Source: Cyclobacteriaceae bacterium
Lineage (GTDB): Bacteria > Bacteroidota > Bacteroidia > Cytophagales > Cyclobacteriaceae
Reading direction: 5' to 3'
Assembly: GCA_020436085.1 (NCBI GenBank)
Contig: JAGQYM010000023.1
Location: 1 to 61,167, forward strand
DNA: 61,167 nucleotides
The translations under genes and the position numbers were made by a program. Positions within the stretch are counted from its first letter, which is position 1. Every line of letters begins with the position of its first letter. The notes below the pieces were generated by a model, which saw nothing but the letters and a program-made list of their open reading frames with translations, was not told where the DNA came from and ran no database searches. Of this stretch, positions 1 to 8,250 are shown one piece after another.

Positions 1-2528
1 AAGCAGGTGTAGTTGACTTGACTTTTGATCCTAACAACGCTCGTGTGTTGTATGCGAGCACTTGGAACATTAGTCGCAACGGATACAGAATGGATAGTGG
101 TGGGCCCGATTCAAAGTTGTGGAAAAGCACTGATGGTGGTGACACCTGGGATGAGCTGACCGATAACCCAGGCATGCCAAAAGGCACCAATGGAATTATC
201 GGTGTAACCGTATCGCCAAAGAACTCGAACAGGGTGTGGGCGATTATCGAAAATCTGGATGGCGGAGTATTTCGCTCAGACGATGCCGGAGCAACCTGGA
301 AGAAAGTAAATCAAGATCGTGCATTGCGCCAACGAGCTTGGTACTACACTCGCATATACGCAGACACTCAAAATGAGGATAAGGTTTGGGTGATGAACGT
401 GAGCTATGGTGTGTCAAAAGACGGGGGCAATACTTTTGAATTAAAGAACGCACCTCATGGAGATCATCATGATTTGTGGATTGATCCCGATAACAATCAA
501 CGAATGATCATTGCTGATGATGGTGGAGCTCAAGTGTCAAATGATGGGGGCGAAAACTGGACAACATACTATAATCAGCCCACAGCTCAGATTTATCGCG
601 TTACCACCGACAATCATTTTCCATATCGAATATATGGGGCACAACAGGACAACACGAGCCTAAGAATCAACCATCGTAGTACCGGAGGCTCAATTACTCA
701 AAGTGATTGGGTGGCTTTATCCATAGGGGAAAGTGCACACCTCGCACCTGATCCCTTGAACAACAACCAGATTTATGGCAGCGACTATAAGGGCTACATG
801 ACCATGCAAGATCTCGAAACGGGGCAGGAGAGATCAACTAATGTTTGGCCTGTGTTGCCAGCTGGATCGGGAGCTGAGGTCATGAAGTATCGTTTCAACT
901 GGAACTATCCAATTGGATTCAGTCCGCATGATCCAAAAAAACTGTATGCCGGCTCCAATCACCTTCATGTCACTTACAATGGAGGGTTCAGTTGGGAGAC
1001 CATAAGCCCTGACCTGACTCGCAATGATCCGGAGACCATCATGTCTTCAGGCGGACCGATAACGCAGGACAATACCGGTGCTGAATATTACGCAAACATT
1101 TTTGTCATTACGGAATCACCGTACACCAAAGATGAAATCTGGACCGGATCGGATGACGGACTTATTCACGTGACGGTGGATGGAGGGAAGACTTGGAGCA
1201 ATGTGACTCCGCCAATGGCTCCAAAGAACAACATGATGAACAGTATTGATGTGAATCCTTTTGCTAAAGGAGGCGCTTATGTGGTAGGCACGTCTTACAA
1301 GTTTGGCGACAATGCACCTTATATTTATAAAACCAGCGACTATGGTAAAACCTGGACTCAGATCACAAAAGGTATTCCTTCCGAGGAGTATGTTCGTGTG
1401 GTCAGAGCCGACCCGAAGAAAAGGGGACTCCTTTATGCCGGAACAGAGAAGGGAATGTGGGTTTCTTTTGATGATGGCGCGAGTTGGTCTAAGTTTCAAC
1501 TGAATCTTCCGCCAGTACCGATTCATGATCTTACTATCAAAAATGATAACCTCGTTGCGGCAACACACGGGAGAGGTTTCTGGCTGATCGATGATCTGAC
1601 TCCACTTCATCAACTTTCGCAGGAAATTGAAGCTAAGCAATCACACTTGTTTCAGCCTATGCCAAGTTATCGTATGGCAGGTGGTCCGAGTTTTTGGGGT
1701 ATCGATCGGAGACTGGAGGGTGAAAACCATCCGGGCGGTGTAATGATGCATTACTACTTGTCTGAGTTTAAAGATGGTGATGATGTGAAAATTGAAGTGA
1801 TGGAAAACAACGGAGCTGTTATCCAAACCTTTTCTGCCAGTCAACTTAAGCCTGCCAAGGGGGGCAATCGATTTGTTTGGGATATGCGTTATCCCGGATA
1901 CAAGACGTTTCCCGGGTTGGTATTTTATTCAGCCAGAAATGTTGGTCCAAAAGCGGTGCCGGGAAAATACAAGGCGAGACTGACAGCAAATGGATTGACT
2001 ACTGAACAAGAGTTTGAAATCCTAAAGGATCCAAGATTAAAAACCACCGACCAGGAATTTCAGGAGCAGTTTGATTTTTTGACGAAGGTGCGCGACAAAG
2101 TGAGTGAAGCACATCAGGGGATCTTAGATATTCGCAAAATCAAAAATGACCTCGGATATGTGCGAACCAAAGTTGAAGATAAGCCAGAGAACAATAATCT
2201 TCTGGAGCAAATCAAAAAATTCGAAAGCGACCTGACGGTGATTGAAAACAACATTCATCAAACGAAGAACCAGTCTGTTCAAGATCCCTTGAACTATGGA
2301 ATCAAATTAAATAACCGGTTGGCATTTTTGATTTATGAACAAGGCCAGGGAGACTTTCCACCTACCAAACAAGCGGAAGAAGTACGTGTTGAGCTTTCAA
2401 GAGAAATAGACAATGAACTTTCGAAACTTGGTTCTCTTATTGAAAACAACGTGAACGCGATCAATGAAATGATCAAAGAAAAAGGAATTGAAATGATCGC
2501 AATCAAGAAGGAACCAACTAAAATGTGA
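1..2528 (+). CDS. Secreted BNR/sortilin-like (VPS10-type) beta-propeller protein, 5' end missing
   Basis: The reading frame is open from base 3 and continues off the left edge, so the true start and any signal peptide lie outside the window. The visible ~840 residues carry about eight Asp-box (BNR) motifs of the S/T-x-D-x-G-x-T-W type, for example STDGGDTW, RSDDAGATW, VSNDGGENW, VTVDGGKTW and TSDYGKTW, as in VPS10/sortilin-like propellers. After them comes a beta-rich module around residues 570-670 (GDDVKIEVMENNG, FVWDMRYPGY) resembling FlgD/Ig-like domains, then a charged, probably coiled-coil C-terminus. Proteins of this family are exported and often annotated as glycosyl hydrolases without proof of activity. 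A secreted S10 carboxypeptidase follows 28 bp downstream on the same strand, so co-transcription is likely. The substrate is unknown. Confidence 0.85.
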   Translation, partial: AGVVDLTFDPNNARVLYASTWNISRNGYRMDSGGPDSKLWKSTDGGDTWDELTDNPGMPKGTNGIIGVTVSPKNSNRVWAIIENLDGGVFRSDDAGATWKKVNQDRALRQRAWYYTRIYADTQNEDKVWVMNVSYGVSKDGGNTFELKNAPHGDHHDLWIDPDNNQRMIIADDGGAQVSNDGGENWTTYYNQPTAQIYRVTTDNHFPYRIYGAQQDNTSLRINHRSTGGSITQSDWVALSIGESAHLAPDPLNNNQIYGSDYKGYMTMQDLETGQERSTNVWPVLPAGSGAEVMKYRFNWNYPIGFSPHDPKKLYAGSNHLHVTYNGGFSWETISPDLTRNDPETIMSSGGPITQDNTGAEYYANIFVITESPYTKDEIWTGSDDGLIHVTVDGGKTWSNVTPPMAPKNNMMNSIDVNPFAKGGAYVVGTSYKFGDNAPYIYKTSDYGKTWTQITKGIPSEEYVRVVRADPKKRGLLYAGTEKGMWVSFDDGASWSKFQLNLPPVPIHDLTIKNDNLVAATHGRGFWLIDDLTPLHQLSQEIEAKQSHLFQPMPSYRMAGGPSFWGIDRRLEGENHPGGVMMHYYLSEFKDGDDVKIEVMENNGAVIQTFSASQLKPAKGGNRFVWDMRYPGYKTFPGLVFYSARNVGPKAVPGKYKARLTANGLTTEQEFEILKDPRLKTTDQEFQEQFDFLTKVRDKVSEAHQGILDIRKIKNDLGYVRTKVEDKPENNNLLEQIKKFESDLTVIENNIHQTKNQSVQDPLNYGIKLNNRLAFLIYEQGQGDFPPTKQAEEVRVELSREIDNELSKLGSLIENNVNAINEMIKEKGIEMIAIKKEPTKM

Positions 2529-2556
2529 TATCATCTTTAACTATAAATAATGAAAA

Positions 2557-4035
2557 ATGAAGTATAAATTTTTAATTATTGCTTTCCTGGGATTGACCTC
2601 CATTGGGTTTGCACAGAGTACTGACAGTAAAGGCAAGGAGTCGCTCTCAGTGACGCCACATAAAATTGTCATCGCGGGTAAGCCCATCAATTATACCACT
2701 CATACCGGCTATATGATATTGCCCGATGAGAAGGGCAAACCCAAAGGTGAGATGTTCTTTATGTATTACAAAAAGGACGGTGTGACCGACCCTTCAACGC
2801 GGCCTCTCACTTTTGTCTTTAATGGCGGACCAGGTTCTCCATCCATGTGGCTACATATGGGAATGCTGGGACCTAGGAGAATAGCGATGACAGATTTTGG
2901 TGGTCCAACAATTCCTCCGTACAAAGTTGTTGACAATGACTATTCATGGCTCGATATCACCGACATGATTTTCATTGACCCGATCATGACAGGGTATAGC
3001 AGACCTTCTGATGGAGTTGATAAGAAGGAGTTTTTAGGCTATGAAGAAGACATCGAATCAGTTGGCGCATTTATTCATATGGCTACTACACGTTTCGAGC
3101 GTTGGAACTCTCCAAAGTTCATCGCTGGAGAAAGCTATGGAACCATTCGCGCGTCCGGACTTTCTAGCTATCTACAAAATACATACGGCATGTATTTGAA
3201 TGGAATCGTACTTATCTCGGCAGTTTTGAATTGGGAAACCGAAGTGTTGCTGCCCGGAAACGACTTGCCTGCGATTACTTACCTGCCAACATTCTGCGCA
3301 ATTGCTTGGTATCACAAAAAGGCAGGTACGCAGTATTCTGATCTGAAGCCATTTCTCGCGGAAGTTGAAAAATTTGCCATGGGAGAATATGCTTCTGCAC
3401 TACTGAAGGGAGACAAGATGACCGATGCTGAGAAAAAATCAATCGCAGAAAAGCTAAGCGCTTTCACCGGCCTTAGTCAGGAATACATTGCCCAAACAAA
3501 CTATCGAATCAATATCAGGCGATTTGTAAAGGAACTCCTTAGAGAGGAGCACAAAACAGTAGGTCGTCTCGATGGAAGATTTACAGGCTCAGACTATGAC
3601 GCAGCCGGAGAGAGCTATGAATTTGATCCGGCTAACAATGCAATTATGGGTCCTTTTGCTATGGCAATCAACGACTACATTCGTAGAGAGTTAAAATACA
3701 ACGAAGACAATCCATACTACACCGGTGGTCGCGCACGGCCATGGAATTATAGCAACGTGCAAAACAGATTCCTCAACGTTGCAGAGAGCCTCCGTTCAGC
3801 CATGCACCAGAATCCGTATTTGAAAGTGCATATCACCAACGGCTATTATGATCTCGCCACACCATACTTTGGCACAGACTATACTGTTAATCATATGTTT
3901 TTGGATAAAGATCTTCGCGGACATGTGACGCAGAGCTTTTATGAGGCAGGTCACATGATGTACATTCATAAGCCTTCGATCATCAAGATGAAGAAAGACA
4001 TCGAAGATTTTTATAAGAGAGCAACCACCGAGTAA
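2557..4035 (+). CDS. S10 family serine carboxypeptidase, secreted
   Basis: 492 residues starting with a signal peptide (hydrophobic residues 4-18, FAQ cleavage region). S10 peptidases remove C-terminal residues from peptides. The oxyanion-hole motif NGGPGSPS is present near residue 90. The catalytic triad can be placed by family pattern: Ser193 in GESYG, Asp432 in NGYYDLATP and His466 in AGHMMYIH. Length fits the bacterial branch of the family. It lies 28 bp after the BNR protein on the same strand and faces an M28 peptidase gene across a strong hairpin terminator, so the neighbourhood looks devoted to extracytoplasmic peptide breakdown. The fold assignment is firm; the natural substrate is not known. 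Confidence 0.92.
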   Translation: MKYKFLIIAFLGLTSIGFAQSTDSKGKESLSVTPHKIVIAGKPINYTTHTGYMILPDEKGKPKGEMFFMYYKKDGVTDPSTRPLTFVFNGGPGSPSMWLHMGMLGPRRIAMTDFGGPTIPPYKVVDNDYSWLDITDMIFIDPIMTGYSRPSDGVDKKEFLGYEEDIESVGAFIHMATTRFERWNSPKFIAGESYGTIRASGLSSYLQNTYGMYLNGIVLISAVLNWETEVLLPGNDLPAITYLPTFCAIAWYHKKAGTQYSDLKPFLAEVEKFAMGEYASALLKGDKMTDAEKKSIAEKLSAFTGLSQEYIAQTNYRINIRRFVKELLREEHKTVGRLDGRFTGSDYDAAGESYEFDPANNAIMGPFAMAINDYIRRELKYNEDNPYYTGGRARPWNYSNVQNRFLNVAESLRSAMHQNPYLKVHITNGYYDLATPYFGTDYTVNHMFLDKDLRGHVTQSFYEAGHMMYIHKPSIIKMKKDIEDFYKRATTE

Positions 4036-4040
4036 AAAGA

Positions 4041-4076
4041 AACGGCCACAGGTATCAATACCTGTGGCCGTTATAC
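4041..4076. terminator. Bidirectional intrinsic terminator
   Basis: Perfect 15-bp inverted repeat, AACGGCCACAGGTAT at 4041-4055 pairing with 4058-4072 across a CA centre. It sits between the convergent S10 and M28 peptidase genes. The T-tract on the plus side is short (TTATACTTT), so efficiency is inferred from the stem. Confidence 0.8.
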
Positions 4077-4092
4077 TTTAGCTAAAAGTTCC

Positions 4093-5541
4093 TTAGTCTT
4101 CCCACTTCCAGTCTCCCCCGATCTTCAAAGCCTCCTTAAGATCGTTTTCAATCATAAACTGTCGCGTTGTTTCGCTGTCCATCTTCTTTGCAGGAAGCTG
4201 ATCAGCGTTCGCCAGCCCGTACAAGATCATGGTTCCGAATCTCGCAGTGTTGATCATGTGCTGTTCATTTACCAGATTGAAATCATCACAGTCAGAGTGG
4301 TAACATCCATATATTGAGCGATCAAGGTTACTGATCACGCCAACGATGGGCACACCTTCCAACATGAAAGGTTGATGATCGCTGTGCAGGCCAGAACGAT
4401 TAGTAAACTTGTTTTGAAACGTTGTATCAATTTTTTGAATTTCAGCGCCTAAAGAGGTGAAGAAGTCAGGCAGATCAAGCTTTCCACCAGCGTTAATTCC
4501 AATAGGGTTACCACTCATGTCGAGGTTCATCATGTATTTGATGTTTTCGATTGTGCCGTTTTTAATCTCTTGCTCAACCATGTAGCGCGAGCCAAGAAGA
4601 CCCTGTTCTTCGCCCATAAACATCACAAACTGAACAGTTCTCTTAGGTGTTAAATTATTTGCTTTGAAAGCCCTTGCAATATCAAGAACCGAAAACGAAC
4701 CAATGCCGTTGTCGATAGCACCTGTTGCTAAATCCCATGAGTCCAGGTGCCCGCCAAGGACAATTCGTTCGTTAGGAAATTCAGTACCCTTAATGGTTGC
4801 GACAACATCTCTAGCGCGAATAAGGTCACTGTTGTTTGTCATTTGAATGTGAGCATTGACACCTTTTGTCTTAAGCTTTTCCTTCAACGCCATACCGTTC
4901 TCTTTGCCGATACACACGGCAGGGATTGGAATCAACTCACCAGTAACCGAGGCCGTACCCGTAAGTAGAACGCCATTGGCTACTTGATTGATAATTACGA
5001 TTCCTTTTGCACCATTCTTAATCGCAATGGCCGTTTTCTCACTGCGGTGTAGATTGTTCAAACCTTCCGGGCTCCCATCAAGAATTCCGATGTAAACCAA
5101 TGCAATCTTATCTTTTACAGCGCCAGGCTTCGCAGCGTAATCAGCTTCAAGTCCGTTGCCCATATCTACAAGACCACCGGTAATGTCCGCCTCCAACGGA
5201 GAATGTCCTAGCGTAACAGCAGGAACAGGCTCGCCATCAATTTCAACTTCGATATTTCCCCTTGACCATGCTTTAACTTCAAACTCAAGATATTGTACAT
5301 CGTCAAATCCGTACTCTTTGAATTTGTTATAAGTGTATTCTTCAGCCTTGAAGCCATTCTCTGAACCCGTCAGCCTGTGGCCGATCGTACTAGTTGCCTC
5401 ACCAAGAGTGGCATAGGCTTTTGAGTTCTGAAGAACCTCAGTATTTATTCTTTGAAACGTTTCTGGCAATGTCTCGGCTTTTTTTGTCGAGCAAGAGAAC
5501 ATCAGCAATGCCGCTGCCGCGTAGTAAATTTTTCTCATCAT
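4093..5541 (-). CDS. M28 family metallopeptidase with PA domain, lipoprotein
   Basis: 482 residues. The N-terminus has a lipobox ending at Cys17 (LLMFSC), so it should be a lipid-anchored envelope peptidase. Residues ~110-240 look like an inserted protease-associated (PA) domain. The M28 di-zinc site is recognisable: His265 (GGHLDSWD), Asp277 (AIDNG), Glu311-Glu312 (GEEQG), Asp341 (NLDMSG) and His389 (SDHQPF). M28 enzymes of this type are aminopeptidases or glutamate carboxypeptidase-like enzymes; which applies here cannot be read from sequence. It converges on the S10 peptidase gene through a shared terminator. All ligands are present, so I expect an active enzyme. Confidence 0.93.
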   Translation of the reverse strand: MMRKIYYAAAALLMFSCSTKKAETLPETFQRINTEVLQNSKAYATLGEATSTIGHRLTGSENGFKAEEYTYNKFKEYGFDDVQYLEFEVKAWSRGNIEVEIDGEPVPAVTLGHSPLEADITGGLVDMGNGLEADYAAKPGAVKDKIALVYIGILDGSPEGLNNLHRSEKTAIAIKNGAKGIVIINQVANGVLLTGTASVTGELIPIPAVCIGKENGMALKEKLKTKGVNAHIQMTNNSDLIRARDVVATIKGTEFPNERIVLGGHLDSWDLATGAIDNGIGSFSVLDIARAFKANNLTPKRTVQFVMFMGEEQGLLGSRYMVEQEIKNGTIENIKYMMNLDMSGNPIGINAGGKLDLPDFFTSLGAEIQKIDTTFQNKFTNRSGLHSDHQPFMLEGVPIVGVISNLDRSIYGCYHSDCDDFNLVNEQHMINTARFGTMILYGLANADQLPAKKMDSETTRQFMIENDLKEALKIGGDWKWED

Positions 5542-5624
5542 TTATGTGGGTAATTGTAAAATTGCCGGCAAGATAAAATAATCAGCGGAGCCGGACATGG
5601 TATTTTAGATGAATGAATTACGCC

Positions 5625-6536
5625 TCAGGCAGATTGTGACGCAGTTGCCATTTTGCGAGACCAGTAGCTCGCCAACAGCAACCCGGAAATAATATGCCAT
5701 ATGCCCCACCAGGCTGCTACAATCGCCATGCCCCCAAGCCCGTTGAAAAAGCCAAAAATCAAGATGAGGCCTAAGCCAGAGTTTTGTATTCCAGTTTCAA
5801 TTGCAAGCGTCTTCCTGGTTTCAAGTGGTAGCGAAGCAATTTTCCCCGCATGGTAACCTGTCAGTAAAGCAATGAGATTGTGGAAGAAGACAATCAACAC
5901 AACATGATGAATGTGTTCCATAAACGCATCAATGTTGTTTGTAAACGCAATTACAACGAAAGCAACAAAAATCAGGATAGATAAAGGTTTTACTTTTTTA
6001 GAAATCTTTTGAGATATCACTGGATAATGTTGACTGAGTGTCATACCCAGCATCAGAGGAATCCCAATTAGAATCGCGATGGTTTTAAAAACATCCCACG
6101 GGTCAAGACTCACATCCGTTAGAATAGCTGCCGTTGGCGGGTAAAGGTTTGCCCAAAGCTGCAGATTGAGCGGAGTGCTAACAATCGCCAACATAGTGCC
6201 GATCGATGTCAAGCTGACTGAGAGAGCAGTGTTGCCACGTGCCAGGTGAGTCATGAAATTTGAGATATTTCCTCCAGGACACGCAGCTACCAGAATCATT
6301 CCGAGTGCAATGCTTGGTGCAGGCTTAATCAGCCACACAAGACAAAACGTGAGAAAAGGAAGTAGAAGAAATTGAGAGATAATTCCTACAATAGCTGCTC
6401 GTGGAGCAGCAAATACTTTTCGAAAGTCATCCCATTTGATGTCAAGCGCAATGCCAAACATGATCACCGCAAGGCAAAAGTTTAATACCTGCAGAGATGA
6501 TTCGCTGAAGTTTAGCCTGACAGAATCTATCGACAA
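5625..6536 (-). CDS. Bile acid:sodium symporter (BASS) family transporter
   Basis: 303 residues, almost entirely membrane segments (about nine), with the BASS-like stretch CPGGNISNFMTHLARGN (residues ~85-105) and a second conserved ETGIQNSGLG stretch near residue 250. Family members take up organic anions or small metabolites with sodium; the cargo here is not predictable. The only start giving the full first helix is TTG at 6536; the first ATG lies well inside the first membrane helix, so TTG is preferred. The gene begins 15 bp after the TPR lipoprotein gene on the same strand and is probably co-transcribed with it. Confidence 0.85.
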   Translation of the reverse strand: MSIDSVRLNFSESSLQVLNFCLAVIMFGIALDIKWDDFRKVFAAPRAAIVGIISQFLLLPFLTFCLVWLIKPAPSIALGMILVAACPGGNISNFMTHLARGNTALSVSLTSIGTMLAIVSTPLNLQLWANLYPPTAAILTDVSLDPWDVFKTIAILIGIPLMLGMTLSQHYPVISQKISKKVKPLSILIFVAFVVIAFTNNIDAFMEHIHHVVLIVFFHNLIALLTGYHAGKIASLPLETRKTLAIETGIQNSGLGLILIFGFFNGLGGMAIVAAWWGIWHIISGLLLASYWSRKMATASQSA

Positions 6537-6551
6537 TGTGCGTGAAGTAGT

Positions 6552-8186
6552 TTAAATCTCAGAAAGAGCAGGTTTATCGTCCGCAAGATGAAGAATCTTT
6601 TCTAATTCAAGCATCAGCTCACCTTCCATATTGATATCACCTAGATGTCGGGCCGCAGATAATTTTCCTTTGAGACTGAGTACACGGTTCGGAGCCCTGT
6701 TCAGACTGTAGTCAAATTGCGCCAGTGCTTCTTCTGGACGCTCATTTTTTAGCAGCCACTCGCCATACATTTCATGTGAGGGTTTTACAACGGGAGGAGG
6801 TCCGTAGGAATAACTGATATTGGATTCCAGTTCTACTGCTTTCTTAAGCCACGATTCCGCTTCATCTTCTTTCCCATTCATGTCCGCCAGCACGCTTCTC
6901 AGCTCCATCTCCATGATGTTGGCCTGGTCTACATCCAATTGGTTGGCTTTCTGAGACTCCCAACCCACGCCACTGCACATGGCAATTCCCTTGTTCTCAA
7001 GTTGAATGAAAACTTTCTGGCGTTCTTGTTCAAGCGTTGCTATTTGTTCGGCAAGTTTTGCTTTGTCGTTTTCCGCAAAGGACTTCATCCCGTCCAAAAA
7101 TGAATTAATGCCAATGACACTAATGTTAAGCCCCTTTTGATCAATAGCGATATTGGAAATCTCTCCATCCCAATCTCCCGTTTCCGCCAGGTATGCACCC
7201 TTAATCAAACTCATATGAACACGCGCACGAGATGAAGGAAGTTCGTCCGTGTACTGCTTCATCTCATTCACAATCTGCTTGGCATTTTCTAGTCTTCCCT
7301 GTTGAAGATAGCCATACAGCAGCCACTGGAAGGCATGGTATCCTCTGGCATCGTTGTTAAGTTTCTTACGTTGCATCCTATCTACACTCGCTTGATACGA
7401 GAGTTCGTTCGACCTCACTACATCATCCCACATACCAGTCGCTACATAAATGTGTGACGGCATATGCAAAGCATGTCCTGCGGCAGAGGCCACTTCCATA
7501 TAACGGTTTGCAGCCTCTACAGCATTACTTGCATGATCAGGGTCATCATAAGAATGAATGAGATAGTGCAATGCACCAGGATGATTAGGATTCTCAGCAA
7601 GAATACCTTTCGCGATCACAGCACCCTTTTCATAGACTTCTTGGTCTCTCCCCACAGGCACTGATCCTAATAAGGACAATGCATAGAATGCTGCAGCTTC
7701 CTCACTTTTTGGATAGGTATTGTACATTCCTTCCATAAATTCAGCATAGGCAACATCACGTTCGTACTTTGAACCTTCCCCGTAAAGTATGTTTACTGCC
7801 TTCATAAAATCCTTTTCAATCTGAGTGTGCGATTTTTCAACACGATCGTCTTCGCTCGCGCTAAGTTTATTGAGCGCAGCCACACCTTTATCATAATCTT
7901 GCTCCGCCCACAGCGGATGGTTGTAGGTCATCGCCTCTCCCCAATAAGCCATTGCCATAGTTGGATCTGTCTCTTGTGCGCTTAGAAATGCAATAGCAGC
8001 ATCATCAAATTCAAAACTATGAAGCAGCAAGAGCCCTTCCTCAAAATGTTTAACCGCCTCATCACTGCCTGTAGGCTCAAAATAAATCGTGCCTAGCCTA
8101 TCATCTGTTTTAGTAGGCGAGCAGGCAACGGCAAGAGCCGATAGAAAGAAGATGATCCTCGCAAAAGGGATTGATGACGTATGCAT
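6552..8186 (-). CDS. Tetratricopeptide-repeat lipoprotein
   Basis: 544 residues with a signal sequence ending in a lipobox, Cys22 (LAVACSP). The rest is helical, with several TPR-like units, for example around residues 48-100 (HFEEGLLLLHSFEFDDAAIAF, shortened here by families as A-x8-A patterns), 195-215 and 455-510. TPR solenoids bind partner proteins or peptides; no catalytic motif is visible. The ATG at 8184-8186 directly abuts a perfect 16-bp inverted repeat, an unusual setting for a translation start. It lies 64 bp downstream of the FtsX-type permease gene and 15 bp upstream of the BASS transporter gene on the same strand. A specific function cannot be assigned. Confidence 0.82.
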   Translation of the reverse strand: MHTSSIPFARIIFFLSALAVACSPTKTDDRLGTIYFEPTGSDEAVKHFEEGLLLLHSFEFDDAAIAFLSAQETDPTMAMAYWGEAMTYNHPLWAEQDYDKGVAALNKLSASEDDRVEKSHTQIEKDFMKAVNILYGEGSKYERDVAYAEFMEGMYNTYPKSEEAAAFYALSLLGSVPVGRDQEVYEKGAVIAKGILAENPNHPGALHYLIHSYDDPDHASNAVEAANRYMEVASAAGHALHMPSHIYVATGMWDDVVRSNELSYQASVDRMQRKKLNNDARGYHAFQWLLYGYLQQGRLENAKQIVNEMKQYTDELPSSRARVHMSLIKGAYLAETGDWDGEISNIAIDQKGLNISVIGINSFLDGMKSFAENDKAKLAEQIATLEQERQKVFIQLENKGIAMCSGVGWESQKANQLDVDQANIMEMELRSVLADMNGKEDEAESWLKKAVELESNISYSYGPPPVVKPSHEMYGEWLLKNERPEEALAQFDYSLNRAPNRVLSLKGKLSAARHLGDINMEGELMLELEKILHLADDKPALSEI

Positions 8187-8233
8187 GGTGATTTTGTTTT
8201 AGCTAATACTAAAGATACTAAAACAAAATCACC
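8187..8233. promoter_or_regulatory. Perfect 16-bp inverted repeat abutting the TPR lipoprotein start codon
   Basis: GGTGATTTTGTTTTAG at 8187-8202 is the exact reverse complement of 8218-8233; the centre is 15 nt. On the minus-strand transcript the 3' arm ends immediately before the ATG of the TPR gene. It could be an intercistronic attenuator or terminator after the permease gene, an operator, or a structure controlling translation. Which of these applies is not shown by the sequence. Confidence 0.6.
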
Positions 8234-8250
8234 GTGCTAAACGACCGATT

